Source of the DNA: Mytilus californianus
Lineage: Eukaryota > Mollusca > Bivalvia > Mytilida > Mytilidae
Length of the DNA stretch: 64,000 nt
NCBI RefSeq assembly: GCF_021869535.1
Contig: NW_026262679.1
Location: forward strand, 80,101,143 to 80,165,142
Reading direction: 5' to 3'
The stretch's first letter is position 1. Every line of letters starts with the position of its first letter. This document shows positions 23,878 to 34,824 of this stretch, piece after piece. Below the pieces are notes generated by a model that saw only the letters and a list, made by a program, of their open reading frames with translations, made no database searches and was not told where the DNA came from. The position numbers and the translations under genes were made by a program.

Positions 23878-24300
23878 TCACTGTTTTAATTCATTTTTCA
23901 TGTGCTCAATTCTATCTTCATGGCCACTAATAAGTGTTGTATTTGGCTCCAATTTGTTTAACTGGCTAAGAAGCTGAAATTTAGTTCTTGAAATTTTTTC
24001 AGCGATACATTGTTCTTTTATTTTATGTCTGAACACTTGTGTTTCATGGTCTTCTCCCATCTGTTTAAGTCTGTGTAAAATATCACTAACACCATTGATC
24101 GGATCATTACCAGTGTCACTATCTGTTAATCTATCCTGCTTACTGATAGATTTCAATTGATGAGATGTAAAGGTTTTAAGTGACGGGTGTGATTTTACAC
24201 AATCCATGCAATATACTTCTTCACATTCGTTACATTTCATTATTCCTAGTGTTGATTTTCCATTCAGCTGGCAGCGATCACAGTTTCTGTTAGTAGCCAT
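23878..24300 (-). pseudogene. Truncated B-box (TRIM-like) protein, 140 codons
   Basis: The start chosen is the internal ATG at 24298-24300, because the protein then begins MATNRNCDRC, matching MATSVHCDPC of the intact paralogue at 29753-31393. The upstream in-frame extension to 24357 has no counterpart there. The first B-box is complete (CDRC, CNEC, CMDC, then SHPSLKTFTSHQL), so zinc binding is plausible. The second B-box is missing: after HQLKSIS the frame goes straight into a short helical segment and stops, without the long coiled coil or C-terminal propeller. It is either a deletion-derived pseudogene or a short decoy-like protein; pseudogene is more likely. It lies about 7.1 kb from the intact copy in the same orientation, with matching flanking blocks. 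Confidence 0.65.
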
Positions 24301-24879
24301 GGTGTCCTTCAAGTTAAAGGATAATTTATCAGCAAAGACAGAGAATTTTTTTTTCAAATTTGCGTAAAGTTGCAGAATACTCTGTGAATATTAATGTATG
24401 ATGTTTACTGGTTCTTAAACTAAATTGTAAAGAAACGGGTTTTAAATCATTTAATATTGTATTGTAATAATCTATCCATATAATTTTAATCTGATATGGA
24501 ATTTGTTTTATTTGAGAATACTATTAATACACAGCAATATCAAAATGTAGTACAAAATTATACCTGATTATTTGAACGATATAATCACACACTAATAGTT
24601 ATGGTTCACATAAGGTGCTCACGAGACCTTTGTACCCAATTCAAGGCACTATTTTTTTATATTCTTATATCTCAAATGTAAACTTTCTTACCATATTTCA
24701 TTTGTGTGTCAAATATTATTCCAATAATCGACCATTGTGTTTATACTCAACATAAAAGAATAACACAAAACAAAACAATAATTGTTCCTTTAAAATTATG
24801 TGTTTATCTTACCGTAAATGAATTGACAAAGATATTTTCTTTATAAAGTTGGCCATAGATATTGTTAAAAAAAATAATC

Positions 24880-24945
24880 AAAGATACCAGGCTTACAATT
24901 TTGTACGCCAGACGTGCGTTTGGTCTACATAAGACTCATCAGTGT
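24880..24945 (+). repeat. Family R2 fragment
   Basis: The words gataccaggcttacaatttt, tgtacgccagacgtgcgttt and ctacataagactcatcagtg are all present, followed by unrelated sequence. Confidence 0.65.
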
Positions 24946-25009
24946 AAAACATGACCACATGGACCACATGGACAACAACTTTTGTAGTTTTATTATGTTA
25001 TTTCCCTCT

Positions 25010-25250
25010 TTATACAACATGACGGATGCCACATGAGGAGCATGATTTTCTTACCCTTCCAGAGCACCTGATATCACTTTCGGTCTTTAATGGGGTTCGT
25101 GTTACTCAGTCTTTAGTTTTCAATTTTAAGTTGAGTGTACCATAGTTTGTCTTTTCGTCGTTTTTCGTTTTTTTTGCCATGACATTGTTTTCGACTTAAA
25201 ATGTTGAATGTCCCTTTGTTATCTTTCGCCTCTCTTATGCTTTTTTTGTC
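25010..25250 (+). repeat. Family R3 copy
   Basis: Shows gacggatgccacatgaggag, cttacccttccagagcacct, ttcgtgttactcagtcttta, gccatgacattg and tgtccctttgttatctttcg in the family order. Confidence 0.7.
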
Positions 25251-25754
25251 TAAATGCTAAAAGTTTCTTATTTGCTTACGTCCTTACCTTTTACGTGCAT
25301 TTTTAACACTTGTCAACATAATATCAATACATATGACTGTTTTATTGTAGTTCTTCAGTTCTATAGGACATGGCTGATCATATACCTAAATCTTACAAAG
25401 AAGTGAAGTCGTTTATTCATTCCATTGTATTTGCAACTAAATGGATTTATCAACTGTTATGAATAGTAGAAATGTTATTTTCATAACGAAATAGAAATGT
25501 AGCATTTCAAACTGATAATTATTTTAACATGGAAAATTGTCCTGTTATGTTTCCTATCAGTGTTAAAAATAATAAGACTCCGACACATCGTATCAGCCAC
25601 CTAGTTCATGGGGCTGACCGTAAAAACTATGTAGTGTCGATTTCAGTCATTCTTCCTCGTTACTCTGTTGAGCATTTTTTTGTGTGTCAGAAACACACCC
25701 CTGTAAATGAATTCCGTATAGTGTCAACAAACACGAGAGTAACTCATTAACTGA

Positions 25755-25925
25755 GATATGTAAGCGCCATACGATGGAGCAGCGGGTATGTTACCGTTTA
25801 GAAGTGGGAAGTTAGAAAGTTGAAATTACCATTTTGTTTTACATTCCAGTTTGAAGTCGTCAAACTGTGTCAATATGGAGGAAAAGGTCAAGATATAAAG
25901 CAAATTTTGTACTTTCGGTCGTATC
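25755..25925 (-). pseudogene. Decayed retroelement reverse-transcriptase fragment
   Basis: On the minus strand this translates to a broken match of the fragment at 32497-32670: a KDTTE start, YLDLFLHIDT, an in-frame stop, RLQTG and further damage. On the plus strand the words cgccatacgatggagcag and gtttgaagtcgtc are shared by both. The peptide pattern SYLDL-(x)-IDTDGRL-(x)-YNK belongs to a reverse-transcriptase-region protein I know to be very common in bivalve genomes; the clade is uncertain. Confidence 0.6.
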
Positions 25926-26119
25926 CTTAATCTTTAATCCTTAAGATTAGTTTACTGGGATATAGGAGATGTAAGCACTCATTGTAAAATTATTAATGTG
26001 TTGGTAACTGCGAGTATTCTCAGATCTGTAAGTTGTGTCTTTTGTGTTTTTGTTAGCTGTTTTTGTGCTTTGTATAGATCTGATGAGTTTAGCTCTTTTC
26101 AACTGATTTTTATAGTGTG

Positions 26120-26495
26120 TTATTATTGTGCTGTAACCCCACTGTCCCAGGTAAGGGAAGGGTTGTCTCGCCCGCAAACATGATTAACCCCGCCTCATTC
26201 TGTATGTCCCTATCCTAAATCAGGAGCCAGCAATTCAGTGGTTGTCGTTTTGTTATTGTAGATCATATTTGTTTTTCATTTATTGTTTTGTACATAAATC
26301 AGGCCGCTACGGTTTTCTAGTTTGAATTGCTTTACATTTGTCATTTCGTAGTTCTTTTATAGCTTGCTATTCGGTATGGGTTTTGCTCATTATTAAAGGC
26401 TTTACGTATAGTTGCTAACCTTCTACGTCATTTTGGTCTCTGATGGAGAATTGTGTCATTGTTAATCAGGCCACATATTCTTATCTGTGATTTGA
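26120..26495 (+). repeat. Dispersed repeat family R1, near full length
   Basis: Follows the family order from cccactgtcccaggtaaggg through ttcagtggttgtcgttttg, aggccgctacggttttct, ttcggtatgggttttgctca and cattttggtctctgatggag to ccacatattcttat. Confidence 0.75.
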
Positions 26496-26559
26496 GTGAT
26501 AGGAAATCATCAATATATCTGAAAGCGAAATTAAAAACTTTGCAAAATGTTATTTTAAT

Positions 26560-27300
26560 TGTTTTATTTCAGAAGGTTTTGTATGAATTCTGCTTTATAT
26601 GAGTACAAAAATAAGTCAGTCAATAGCTATGAATTAAAACCCACTATAATACCGGTTCAAGTAGTAATGTTGACCTTTGTTAGAACTTTTTATTGTTACA
26701 TAAAGGAGGGAATGAACGTCAGACTTCAAACAGGGCTTTTCGGTATTTTGTGGCTCTTTCTTGTGGGCATTGGAATTGAATGTTCTTGTCCCAAACGTTA
26801 TTATGCAGCAGAATCAATGAAAGTTTTTGAAATTTCATCAGCAGTAGAATCAAATGTTGTCTAAATTATAAACGGATGTTTTTTAGTACGTTTTCCATTT
26901 GTATCGATATCAATGTTACTTTGAGAATTGCAATTTTTTTGAATGACTTTTGTTTATTTTCTCGACAAAGTTTCCTTGGCATGTTTGCTCTATTTGTATT
27001 TCGAGTCTGTTACAGCTTTTTATCGTTATGTTGAGGATGGAACGAATGTCACAATACAAACTATTAAAAAGGGCTTGTTTTCGATATTTTGTGGCTCTTT
27101 GTTGGAGCATTGAAATTAACTGTTTTTCGATATCAATATAACTTTCAAAAATTGCAATTCATTTTCGAAATGCCGCTTGTTTATTATCTCGACATAGTTT
27201 CTTTGGCTTTTTTGCTCATTTTGCATTTTCGACCTTTCATATAGTTTAATACCGTTGCATATATGAGGGAATGAACATTAGGAGGCAAATTTTATAATCT
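26560..27300. repeat. Two to three direct repeats of about 310-340 bp
   Basis: The core gggaatgaacgtcagac, cagggctttt, cggtattttgtggctcttt, ttgaaatt(a/g) and tatcaatataact recurs at about 26710, 27040 and, partly, 27265. The same unit is repeated at 33020-33740. Short open frames on both strands here (for example 26559-26864) are by-products; the reading frame is not maintained between copies. Confidence 0.65.
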
Positions 27301-27587
27301 ATGATTTAAAGTCAATACGAGTTTGTAAAATAAACTAAATTGCTTTTGTTTCGGTGTGTCAACTTCGCTTACAAAACGCTTTTGAATCTTCAATAAATAA
27401 TAAACATATCGTTCCCCTTGTTAAAATCAGGTAGCATTGTTTGCTTTATCCATAAAAAAGCATTTTGTTTCGAAATGTTTCTTTTTTTCGTTAAGTTTAA
27501 TAAGCCAGAAACCGTTTCATCATCAGATATTAAAATTTAATCGTTATAATCGGCTGTGCGAGCATCAAAATTGCAAGTTTATTTTTT

Positions 27588-27760
27588 TGTGCTGTTACAC
27601 CACTGTCCCACATTAGGGGATGGTTGTGCGCCCGAAAACATGTTTTACCCGACATATTCTGTATGTGCATGTCCAAAGTCAGGAGCCTGTTATTCAGTGG
27701 TTGTTGTTCGTTGCTGTATATCATATTTGTTTATTGTTTATTGTTTTTTTCATAAATCAA
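27588..27760 (+). repeat. Family R1, 5' half only
   Basis: From tgctgttacaccactgtccc to tcataaatcaaaaacg. The 3' half with the gtgacctatag and ccacatcttctt words is absent. Confidence 0.65.
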
Positions 27761-27999
27761 AAACGTGTTAGATACAAGTTGATCATTGAAAAAAGTTGTA
27801 CTATCACTGAAATTCAATATGTTGCCATAATTTTTTTTATAATGCTAATTGCCAGTGGTTGAATGGTACTACTTTGGAAATAAAATTTACAAGGAAATGA
27901 AAGCGTAAGATTTTTATTGTAATAAGGACTTTTTAAAGTTGTAAAATTTCCTTAGACTAAATTATGATAAAATGATGATTTTTTATACATTCTAGCTAT

Positions 28000-29752
28000 T
28001 CATTTTTGATGTCATTTCTTCTTGGGTGCTGCCTTGCAGTGATCTATGTCGTATAAATAACTGCATCTTTCTTTTTTATCATTCATGTAGTTGTAGAATG
28101 CCTTATGCTTTCATCTTTATATAGGAGTCGGGTTCCTTTATACAGGAAGCTTTTTGGTAAACGTGATACATGGAGAAAATGGTAATGAATAAATCAGGAA
28201 CTATGATATCTATTACAATTCTTAAACCTACTTTTTGTTTCCTGAATTTGTATTTTCCTGGACACAAAGATAATCACATGTAGCTATGTCTGATATTATC
28301 GTCTGTTTTGCTTTGAAATAAACTAAGAAACTGGCAATCCCTGCCCTCAGGTTTCGAATTAATTCATACATTTTTGTATTATTCAAAATTATCAGTCAAT
28401 ATGTGTTCTACAAGGATCACCAGTCAATCACCTTTCCTCTGATACCTTAATTACTAAAAAATATTCTACATAGTTTTATATTTACACCTATGCGTAGGAA
28501 CTATTTTGTTTTAAAATAGGTACCTCTTTCCCGTATGTTCTTTTTTGACCGGGCCCGATTTGGTGGTGTTACATCTAACAAAGACTATCTAAATTATTTT
28601 TGCAAAGAATTCCGCTCAAGCCGGTGCTAGGGGGCGTCTTAAACTTGCTGTAATTTGAGAGTGTTTTTGCTCCGTCTTGAAGGCCTCACTGTGACTTTGA
28701 GATAAAGAATAGCAACAAAAGCGCTGTTCCTTTGCTTTTCGTGTGTGATTTTTTTTTTTTGCTTTGCATGTACTGCTTTTGTGTCATGGATGGATACCCC
28801 ATATCCTTTGTTTTTCTATTATTTTTTTTTAATTGTTTGCCTATTTCTGATATTCGAAAAGTATTCTGGCATGTGGTATTATGTAACATTTCAAAGGGTC
28901 AGAATGCAATTACAAAGTAAATGCATGATTTCAGTAAACATTGACAATTGGGAAAGATATCGAATAAGGTGATTTCAGAATAATGTAAAACATAACATTC
29001 TAGAAGGCATCACCTATATAAATATATATGTAAATAGTCGTTTCGTACCGTTTGGTCCCTGTTTGGCAGTTGTTCCAACGAAATTTATACTATATATCTT
29101 TATTGTATAAAATTAATTATAGTGATATTGAACAATTAGGATATACCTAGTTATGACCACCAGCAGCATCATGGTGTGAACATAGTAACATACTCTTATG
29201 TTATATAGACAATAACTGTTTAGTGTCTTTAAATTTCAGCTGTATTTGTACGAGGCTAAGAAACAGGTGTAATGCGAGCTTCAGCTTTCAACATTGAAAA
29301 AAGCACAAAAAAGATTGGTAAATTGTATGAAATTTAAAAAATTTAAGTAAACTTTCAAATGTGGACAGAGCGTTTTTGCTTTTTTTGAGCCCTTTGGTCT
29401 GATTTTTTCAGAGAGTCGTTACCACAAAGCAAACAAAACGTGTTATCGTTGTCTTTAATAAGTACAATTTATAGACTGAGACCAAAAAATGTTAAAATAT
29501 ATATGATTGTATCACAATTTTAGCCCTGGACAGAGAAAGTGGACATTTTTTTGAAAAAAACGCCCAGATAAGAAAAACGCACATTTTTTCGTTGATATGC
29601 AACCAATTCATATAATTTGTACTGATCATTCCGCAATTCTATTTGTGACGACAATGATATCAACAAAAAAACATAAAACATAACAATGATCCTGTGGTGT
29701 CATTTATGTTCCAAAATTTGTCATTTTAAATTCATTTTGATTCTATTTAATT
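28000..29752. other. Intergenic DNA 3' of the B-box gene; contains blocks matched at 34.6-34.8 kb
   Basis: No gene is supported. Two blocks, 28140-28190 and 28865-28980, recur in order at 34560-34610 and 34710-34830 with visible but imperfect identity. The B-box transcript (minus strand) should end in this stretch; a minus-strand AATAAA occurs at 29099-29104 but I cannot confirm its use. Confidence 0.45.
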
Positions 29753-31393
29753 TCAACAGTCATAAATTTGAACACTACCATTTGTGTTAAAAATATATAA
29801 CTTTGTAAAAGTTTTGTTAAAGATAATTGTTTTTGGATTATTTATACCATCTCCTCCTTTCAAAATTTGTTTGTGATATTCTCCTTTCGAGCCTACTTCT
29901 ATAATTGAGTTTGTTTGTGTATCTGCTATCAATAAATTACCGTATTTGTCGGACGTTATGCCACATAAGCTTTGAAAGTCTTTTAAACTGTACTTCATTG
30001 ACAACTTTTCTGTTTTAAGGAAACGATATATTACTCTGCCTACTTTAAATACACAGCATAATCTGTCAGTGTTATCGAAATGTAAGTGATATACAGTAAA
30101 TGAGTCAACGTTCAGTTGTGTTATAAGGTCCAGGTTCATGTTGCACAAGTAAACTTTTCCATGGCCACCAAACGCAATCCGGTCCTTTGTTACTGCAATG
30201 CCGCGTAGTTCACAAGGAAACTTCTCCTTAACTGATACTTTCTTTTCTAGTGCCAAGTTCTCAATTTTGACATACTGGATCGACCTCTCTCGTGTCAAAA
30301 TTGCGATGGCTTCATCTGTGTCCGGTATTATAGCTATACTCCATGGGTTGCTTTGAATTTTTTGGATTTTAATAATTATTCCGTCTTCATCAATTACACC
30401 TAATGCAGATTCATTGAAAAAACATACGAGTAGCTTGTTTTTTGGGATAATAACAGCACTAGTAATAATTGAACCAATAGGGTTAAACTCTTTCGTGAGT
30501 TTAAACGTAGATGATTTTCTTGGTACAATTGGGGCTTGCATCTTGGTAGAAATATGATGAACAATAGTGCATGGTTTTCTATTTTCCTTGATCAAACCAA
30601 ATTTTGTGGATGGAAGAATATCCATAGTCGGTGAAAATGTGATACCAACGGATCTTGTTGATAATAGTAGATGTTGCAGCCTGTCTTGTAATTCTTTTAT
30701 TTTCGTTTTTAACGAATGAATCATCACGAACTTCTGGTTGTTGGAACCGAATTTTGTTGTTGATTCCAAATTTTGTTTCAAGCGGTCAATCATTTCTTTC
30801 ATTTCTTTAATCTCTTCGTGAGTTGAATTTATTTCAAAGAAATGTTTTGTTTTCATATCCTCAATTTCAGTAATTATGTTTTCCTCCATTTCATCAATTC
30901 TTTTGAGAATACGATCTTTCAAATTAGTGACTTCTGAAGTTGCGATTGATGCAGAGTCGTCTACCTCACTTGATGCCGATTTCCTATCCTTTTCAAATAT
31001 CCTGAGTGTGTCTGCTATTCCATCAAGTTCACATTTTGTGTCAACTAAAATGGCTGATTTGTCTACATTTCTAGAAGCGTCTTCTAATGGAAGTACTGAA
31101 TCGCAGTTTCTGTGTTTGTTGGTCATGCAAGATCGACAACACAACGTGTCATGTTGAGTGCAAAACAAATCAAGAACTTTCTCGGTATGTATTTGGCAAT
31201 ATTGCTTTGAAGTGAAGACAGATTGGGGTAAAACGTCAACATTCACTAAATGATGCGACGTGAATGCTTTGAAAGATTGGTGAGCTTTAACACAGAGCTG
31301 ACACATTGCTTCTTCGCATTCTGTGCACACTTTCACTGCTTTTGAACTCAGTTCGTTTCGTAAACAGGGGTCACAATGTACAGAGGTAGCCAT
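29753..31393 (-). CDS. Intronless B-box/TRIM-like protein with coiled coil and C-terminal propeller-like region
   Basis: A 546-residue protein in one uninterrupted exon. B-box 1 covers residues 7-48 (Cys7, Cys10, Cys23, Cys26, Cys31, Cys34, His38, His47/48). B-box 2 covers 66-97 (C66-x2-H69, C78, C86-x2-C89, H94, C97). No RING finger precedes them, so it is not a classical E3 ligase. A long helical, Glu/Lys-rich coiled coil covers about 115-245 and would drive dimerisation as in TRIM proteins. After a linker, residues about 290-546 form repeated short beta-strand segments (ITSAVIIPKNKLLVCFF, DKYGNLLIADTQTNSIIEV) like the NHL/six-bladed propeller ends of TRIM2/3/71-type proteins. The ATG at 31391-31393 aligns with the truncated paralogue. 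Bivalves carry hundreds of such genes, often intronless and linked by inference to innate immunity; the role here is unknown. A lineage-specific retro-duplicate is possible. Confidence 0.88.
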   Translation of the reverse strand: MATSVHCDPCLRNELSSKAVKVCTECEEAMCQLCVKAHQSFKAFTSHHLVNVDVLPQSVFTSKQYCQIHTEKVLDLFCTQHDTLCCRSCMTNKHRNCDSVLPLEDASRNVDKSAILVDTKCELDGIADTLRIFEKDRKSASSEVDDSASIATSEVTNLKDRILKRIDEMEENIITEIEDMKTKHFFEINSTHEEIKEMKEMIDRLKQNLESTTKFGSNNQKFVMIHSLKTKIKELQDRLQHLLLSTRSVGITFSPTMDILPSTKFGLIKENRKPCTIVHHISTKMQAPIVPRKSSTFKLTKEFNPIGSIITSAVIIPKNKLLVCFFNESALGVIDEDGIIIKIQKIQSNPWSIAIIPDTDEAIAILTRERSIQYVKIENLALEKKVSVKEKFPCELRGIAVTKDRIAFGGHGKVYLCNMNLDLITQLNVDSFTVYHLHFDNTDRLCCVFKVGRVIYRFLKTEKLSMKYSLKDFQSLCGITSDKYGNLLIADTQTNSIIEVGSKGEYHKQILKGGDGINNPKTIIFNKTFTKLYIFNTNGSVQIYDC

Positions 31394-31439
31394 TTAGAAC
31401 TGAAATTTACAAAATAAGCAATTGAAAATCTGCATTCAA

Positions 31440-31685
31440 CAATTGTTGCTGTGTAACATATTTGTTTTTCGTTCATTATTTTTTACATAAATTAGGCCGT
31501 TATTTTTCTCATTTAAATTGTTTTACATTTGTCATTTCGGGGCCTTTTATAGCTGACTATGTGGTATGGGCTTTGCTCATTGTTGAAGGCCGTACGGTGA
31601 CCTATAATTGTTAATTCTGTGTCATTTGGTCTCTTGTAGAGAGTTGTCTCATTGCCAATCATACCACATCTTCTTTTTATATTCA
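31440..31685 (+). repeat. Family R1, 3' half, next to the B-box gene 5' end
   Basis: Starts at gtgtaacatatttgtttttc and ends gagttgtctcattgccaatc then ataccacatcttcttt. It begins about 50 bp upstream of the B-box start codon, so it may overlap the promoter of that gene. Confidence 0.75.
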
Positions 31686-32496
31686 ACAAACCCTTTTCAT
31701 ATTGTCCATTGTACATGTATGAGGATGTGTCAATTTGAAGTTATCTTTTGACCTCTAAGAAATATCTGAATCAACTTATTGCATTCAATAATACTCTTGG
31801 TCATGATGTTTTTATTCGTGCCAATGAAAGTGTCTTTTGTATATTGTCATTTGGGGGGTTGTTCCCAACCTGTTAAATTTACACTATTGTTCTTAATATC
31901 CCTTTTCGTATTTCGGAATTCTCATTTGATTGTATGTGTTCGTCGTTGAATTGTTACTTAAAAAAATAATACCCGAGTAATAAATACTTTGCTAAACATT
32001 TAGTGTATTACAACACCATGCCCAAGTATTTCACTGTTCCTTAAACAAGAACAGATCAGATAGTAAACAGGAAGCCGGAAGTGAGTTAATATATAGCTCA
32101 CCTTAACCTTATTTAAGTTACTTGTGTGGGAATTTTTAAATTTCATCTGAAACTGAAAAAATTTTAACATCCCCATTATCAAATTCTAAATTCTCGTATT
32201 GGTTTATTTGTTTGCCCTGTTCATCAATAAAGCATCATTATGAATTGGGTAGATTATGAAAATTATCGTTTTGTTACAAATGTATACATTACTATGATAA
32301 ATGAGATTTTGTATTTATGTATGATGTATAACTGTAACTGTTGTATTTTGCACTCATTTGTTACAAATGTTCCCTATGAACACTCCTTCTTATCAGGATT
32401 TTGTGAGGTAACGGAAGCCAGCCTGCCAATTATCAAATTGATTTTTATATTCAAGATTAAGCAGAACTGTAATATTTTTCTTAACGTATTAAATAA

Positions 32497-32670
32497 TATG
32501 TGAACGCCATACGATGGAGCAGTGTGCATGTTTACTGCTGAGAAATGGGAGGCAAGAAAGTTAAAATCATTACTTTTGTTATAGATTCTAGTTTGAAGTC
32601 GTCCATCTGTGTCAATATCGAGGAAAAGATCAAGATATGAAGCAGAATTTCTTCGTTCGGTCGTATCCTT
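32497..32670 (-). pseudogene. Retroelement reverse-transcriptase-region fragment
   Basis: Minus-strand residues running from IKDTTERRNSASYLDL through DIDTDGRLQTRIYNK and NDFNF to HTAPSYGVHI resemble the segment just after the catalytic core in a bivalve retroelement reverse transcriptase. The frame is open for this part only; upstream and downstream the resemblance is lost. No catalytic YADD-type motif is present. A more decayed version lies at 25755-25925. Confidence 0.65.
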
Positions 32671-32716
32671 TATCGCAATTTCACTTGGAAATATTAGTTT
32701 TTTTATCGTTACGTTA

Positions 32717-33010
32717 CAGCTCTTCCATAAAAGCATGCAATGTAAACATTTGATCAACTTGCTTGCTATGTTTGTTTGGATGTTTGTAAACAAAAGGTAG
32801 GTAGTCTGTTTCCGTCTGTTTACTATATACTGGAATTTGATTGGACAATAAACATTAACTTCATTGCATGTCAATTTTTATTGTCTTATCAAATCCCAGT
32901 ATATACAAAACAGACTGAAACTCCGCCTACCTATTGTTTGCAAACATCCAAGCAAACATAGCAAGCAAGTTGATCAAAGGTTTGCTTTGCATGCTTTTGT
33001 AGAAGAGCTG
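32717..33010. mobile_element. Palindromic foldback element (about 294 bp) flanked by TA
   Basis: Starts CAGCTCTTCCATAAAAGCAT and ends with its near reverse complement (atgcttttgtagaagagctg). The arms continue inwards through cttgctatgtttgtttggat / atccaagcaaacatagcaag and the ccagtatata words around a centre near 32860. TA lies on both sides (32715-32716, 33011-33012), as expected for a Tc1/mariner-type insertion. No coding capacity. Confidence 0.8.
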
Positions 33011-33014
33011 TAAG

Positions 33015-33740
33015 ACGGGATTGAACCTCAGAATACATACTTTATAACAGTGCTTGTTTTCGGGTATTTTGTGACTCTTTGTTTGAAACATAGAAATTAA
33101 ATGTCTTCGTCCCGAACGGTTTTTGCAGCAGAATCAATGACAATATTGCAAATGTCATTAGCAGTAGAATGAATCAAATTTTGGGTAAACTATGCTATAG
33201 TTATTTTCATAGCGTGTTTCGATATCAATATAACTTTGAAAATTGTATTTTTTTTCAAAACTTTTTTTTTATTTTCTTTACAAAGTTTCCATTGCATGAT
33301 TGCTCTATTTGTATTATCAAAAACATTTTACAATTGTTTATCGTTACATTAAGGGGGTATCGAACGTCTGAATTCAAACTATCAAACAGGGCTTGTTTTT
33401 GGTATTCAATTTGGTTGCTCTTTGTTAGGTGCATTGAAATCAATTGTTTTGGTCGATTTTGCAACAGAATCAATAAAAATATTTGAAATTTTATGATCAG
33501 TAGAATCATTGATATTCTGAGTATATTCTAATCAGACGTTTTTAAGCACGTTGTCATTTGTTTCAGTATTAATATAATCTTTAAAAAATGCATTTTTTTT
33601 CCAAGATACCGTTTGTTTATTTTGTCGACATAGTTTCCTTCGCTTGTTTGCATAATCTGTTTTTTTCGACTTTTCATAGAGCTTTTTTTGTTGTTGCTTG
33701 AATTAGGGAATGAATGTCAGAATACACATTTTAAAAGATT
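33015..33740. repeat. Two to three direct repeats matching 26560-27300
   Basis: Units at about 33040 and 33370, with a partial third at about 33700, share tttcgggtattttgtgact, gcagcagaatcaatgac, agcagtagaatgaatcaaat and tatcaatataactttga with the earlier block. See the segmental duplication finding. Confidence 0.65.
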
Positions 33741-33787
33741 TCGTAAAAATTAAAGAAACTAGATCGCGTATGCAATAATCAAAAACA

Positions 33788-33990
33788 CATGTTACTTCCG
33801 GAGCACCTGAGATCACCCCCATGCAGTTTTTGGTGGGGTTCGTGTTGCTCAGTCTTTAGTTTTCTATGTTGTGTTTTGTGTACTATGTGTGTCTGTTGTT
33901 CTTTTTCTTTTTTTAGCCATGGCGTTGTCAGTTTTTTTCGACTTATGAGTTTGAATGTCTCTTTGGTATCTTTCGCCTCTCATTTAATTT
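33788..33990 (+). repeat. Family R3 copy
   Basis: From acatgttacttccggagcac through gagatcacccc, ggtggggttcgtgttgctca and gccatggcgttgtcag to ttggtatctttcgcctctc. Confidence 0.75.
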
Positions 33991-34194
33991 CGTTTACAAA
34001 ACGCTTTTGAATCCTCTATAAATGATAAACAGATTGTTCTCCTTGTAAAAATCAAATAACTGACTACCATAGTATTTTTATACTTCTTTTATAAGTTTAC
34101 AAATACCCAAGTCAGAACCAGTTAAATCATCAGATATAAAAATGTAATCGTTATCCTCGGCTGTACGGGCATGAAAATATCAAGTATATATAAA

Positions 34195-34245
34195 AATAGA
34201 AGATGTGGTATAATTGCCAATAAGACAACTCTCCACCTAAGAATT
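34195..34245 (-). repeat. Short R1 fragment, reverse orientation
   Basis: Reads agaagatgtggtataattgc then caataagacaactctccacc, the reverse complement of the R1 3' terminus. Confidence 0.6.
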
Positions 34246-34824
34246 TTATACTGACTCTAGCATAAAGGCGACTTACCTAAGGGAGCAACCATCTAACTTC
34301 AAGGGGGTTATGTCAACAATTTTTTTTTTCAAAATTTAACACTATAAGATATGTGGAAAATCTGGATGTAGAATATTTTTTTTTGTCATCTGCTTGACCA
34401 CAATATTTTTTTCATCAAATTGGGGATCAGAATATTTTTTTTTAGGAAAAAACCATAACCCCCCTTGAAGGTAAATGGTCGTTCTCTGAGATTCAAATTT
34501 ATCAGGCGTCGTACTCGTGTTACTGTTGTTCCAATCGAATAATGTGTCAGGTTCCATGATACAGGGAACATTTTGGTAAACAAGATACATGGAGTAAATG
34601 GTAATGATTTACTTATGATACCTACTTTAATTTAGCTATGCACGAATGTGTTGTCTTATTCGATTTAGATAAACTATTTAAAAAAATCCTGTTCTGATAG
34701 TTGACCAATTTTCTGGAATGTGCTATCATATAACATTTTAAAGGACTAGAATGCAGTTACAAAGAACAGTCATTACTTCTCAGAACATTGACTATAGAGT
34801 AAACTTAGGAAACAATATCTAATA

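Noticed and set aside
26559..26864. 101-codon frame with a hydrophobic stretch, possibly a small membrane protein
   Set aside because: It starts at the end of one repeat and runs through a 310-bp unit whose other copies do not keep the frame.
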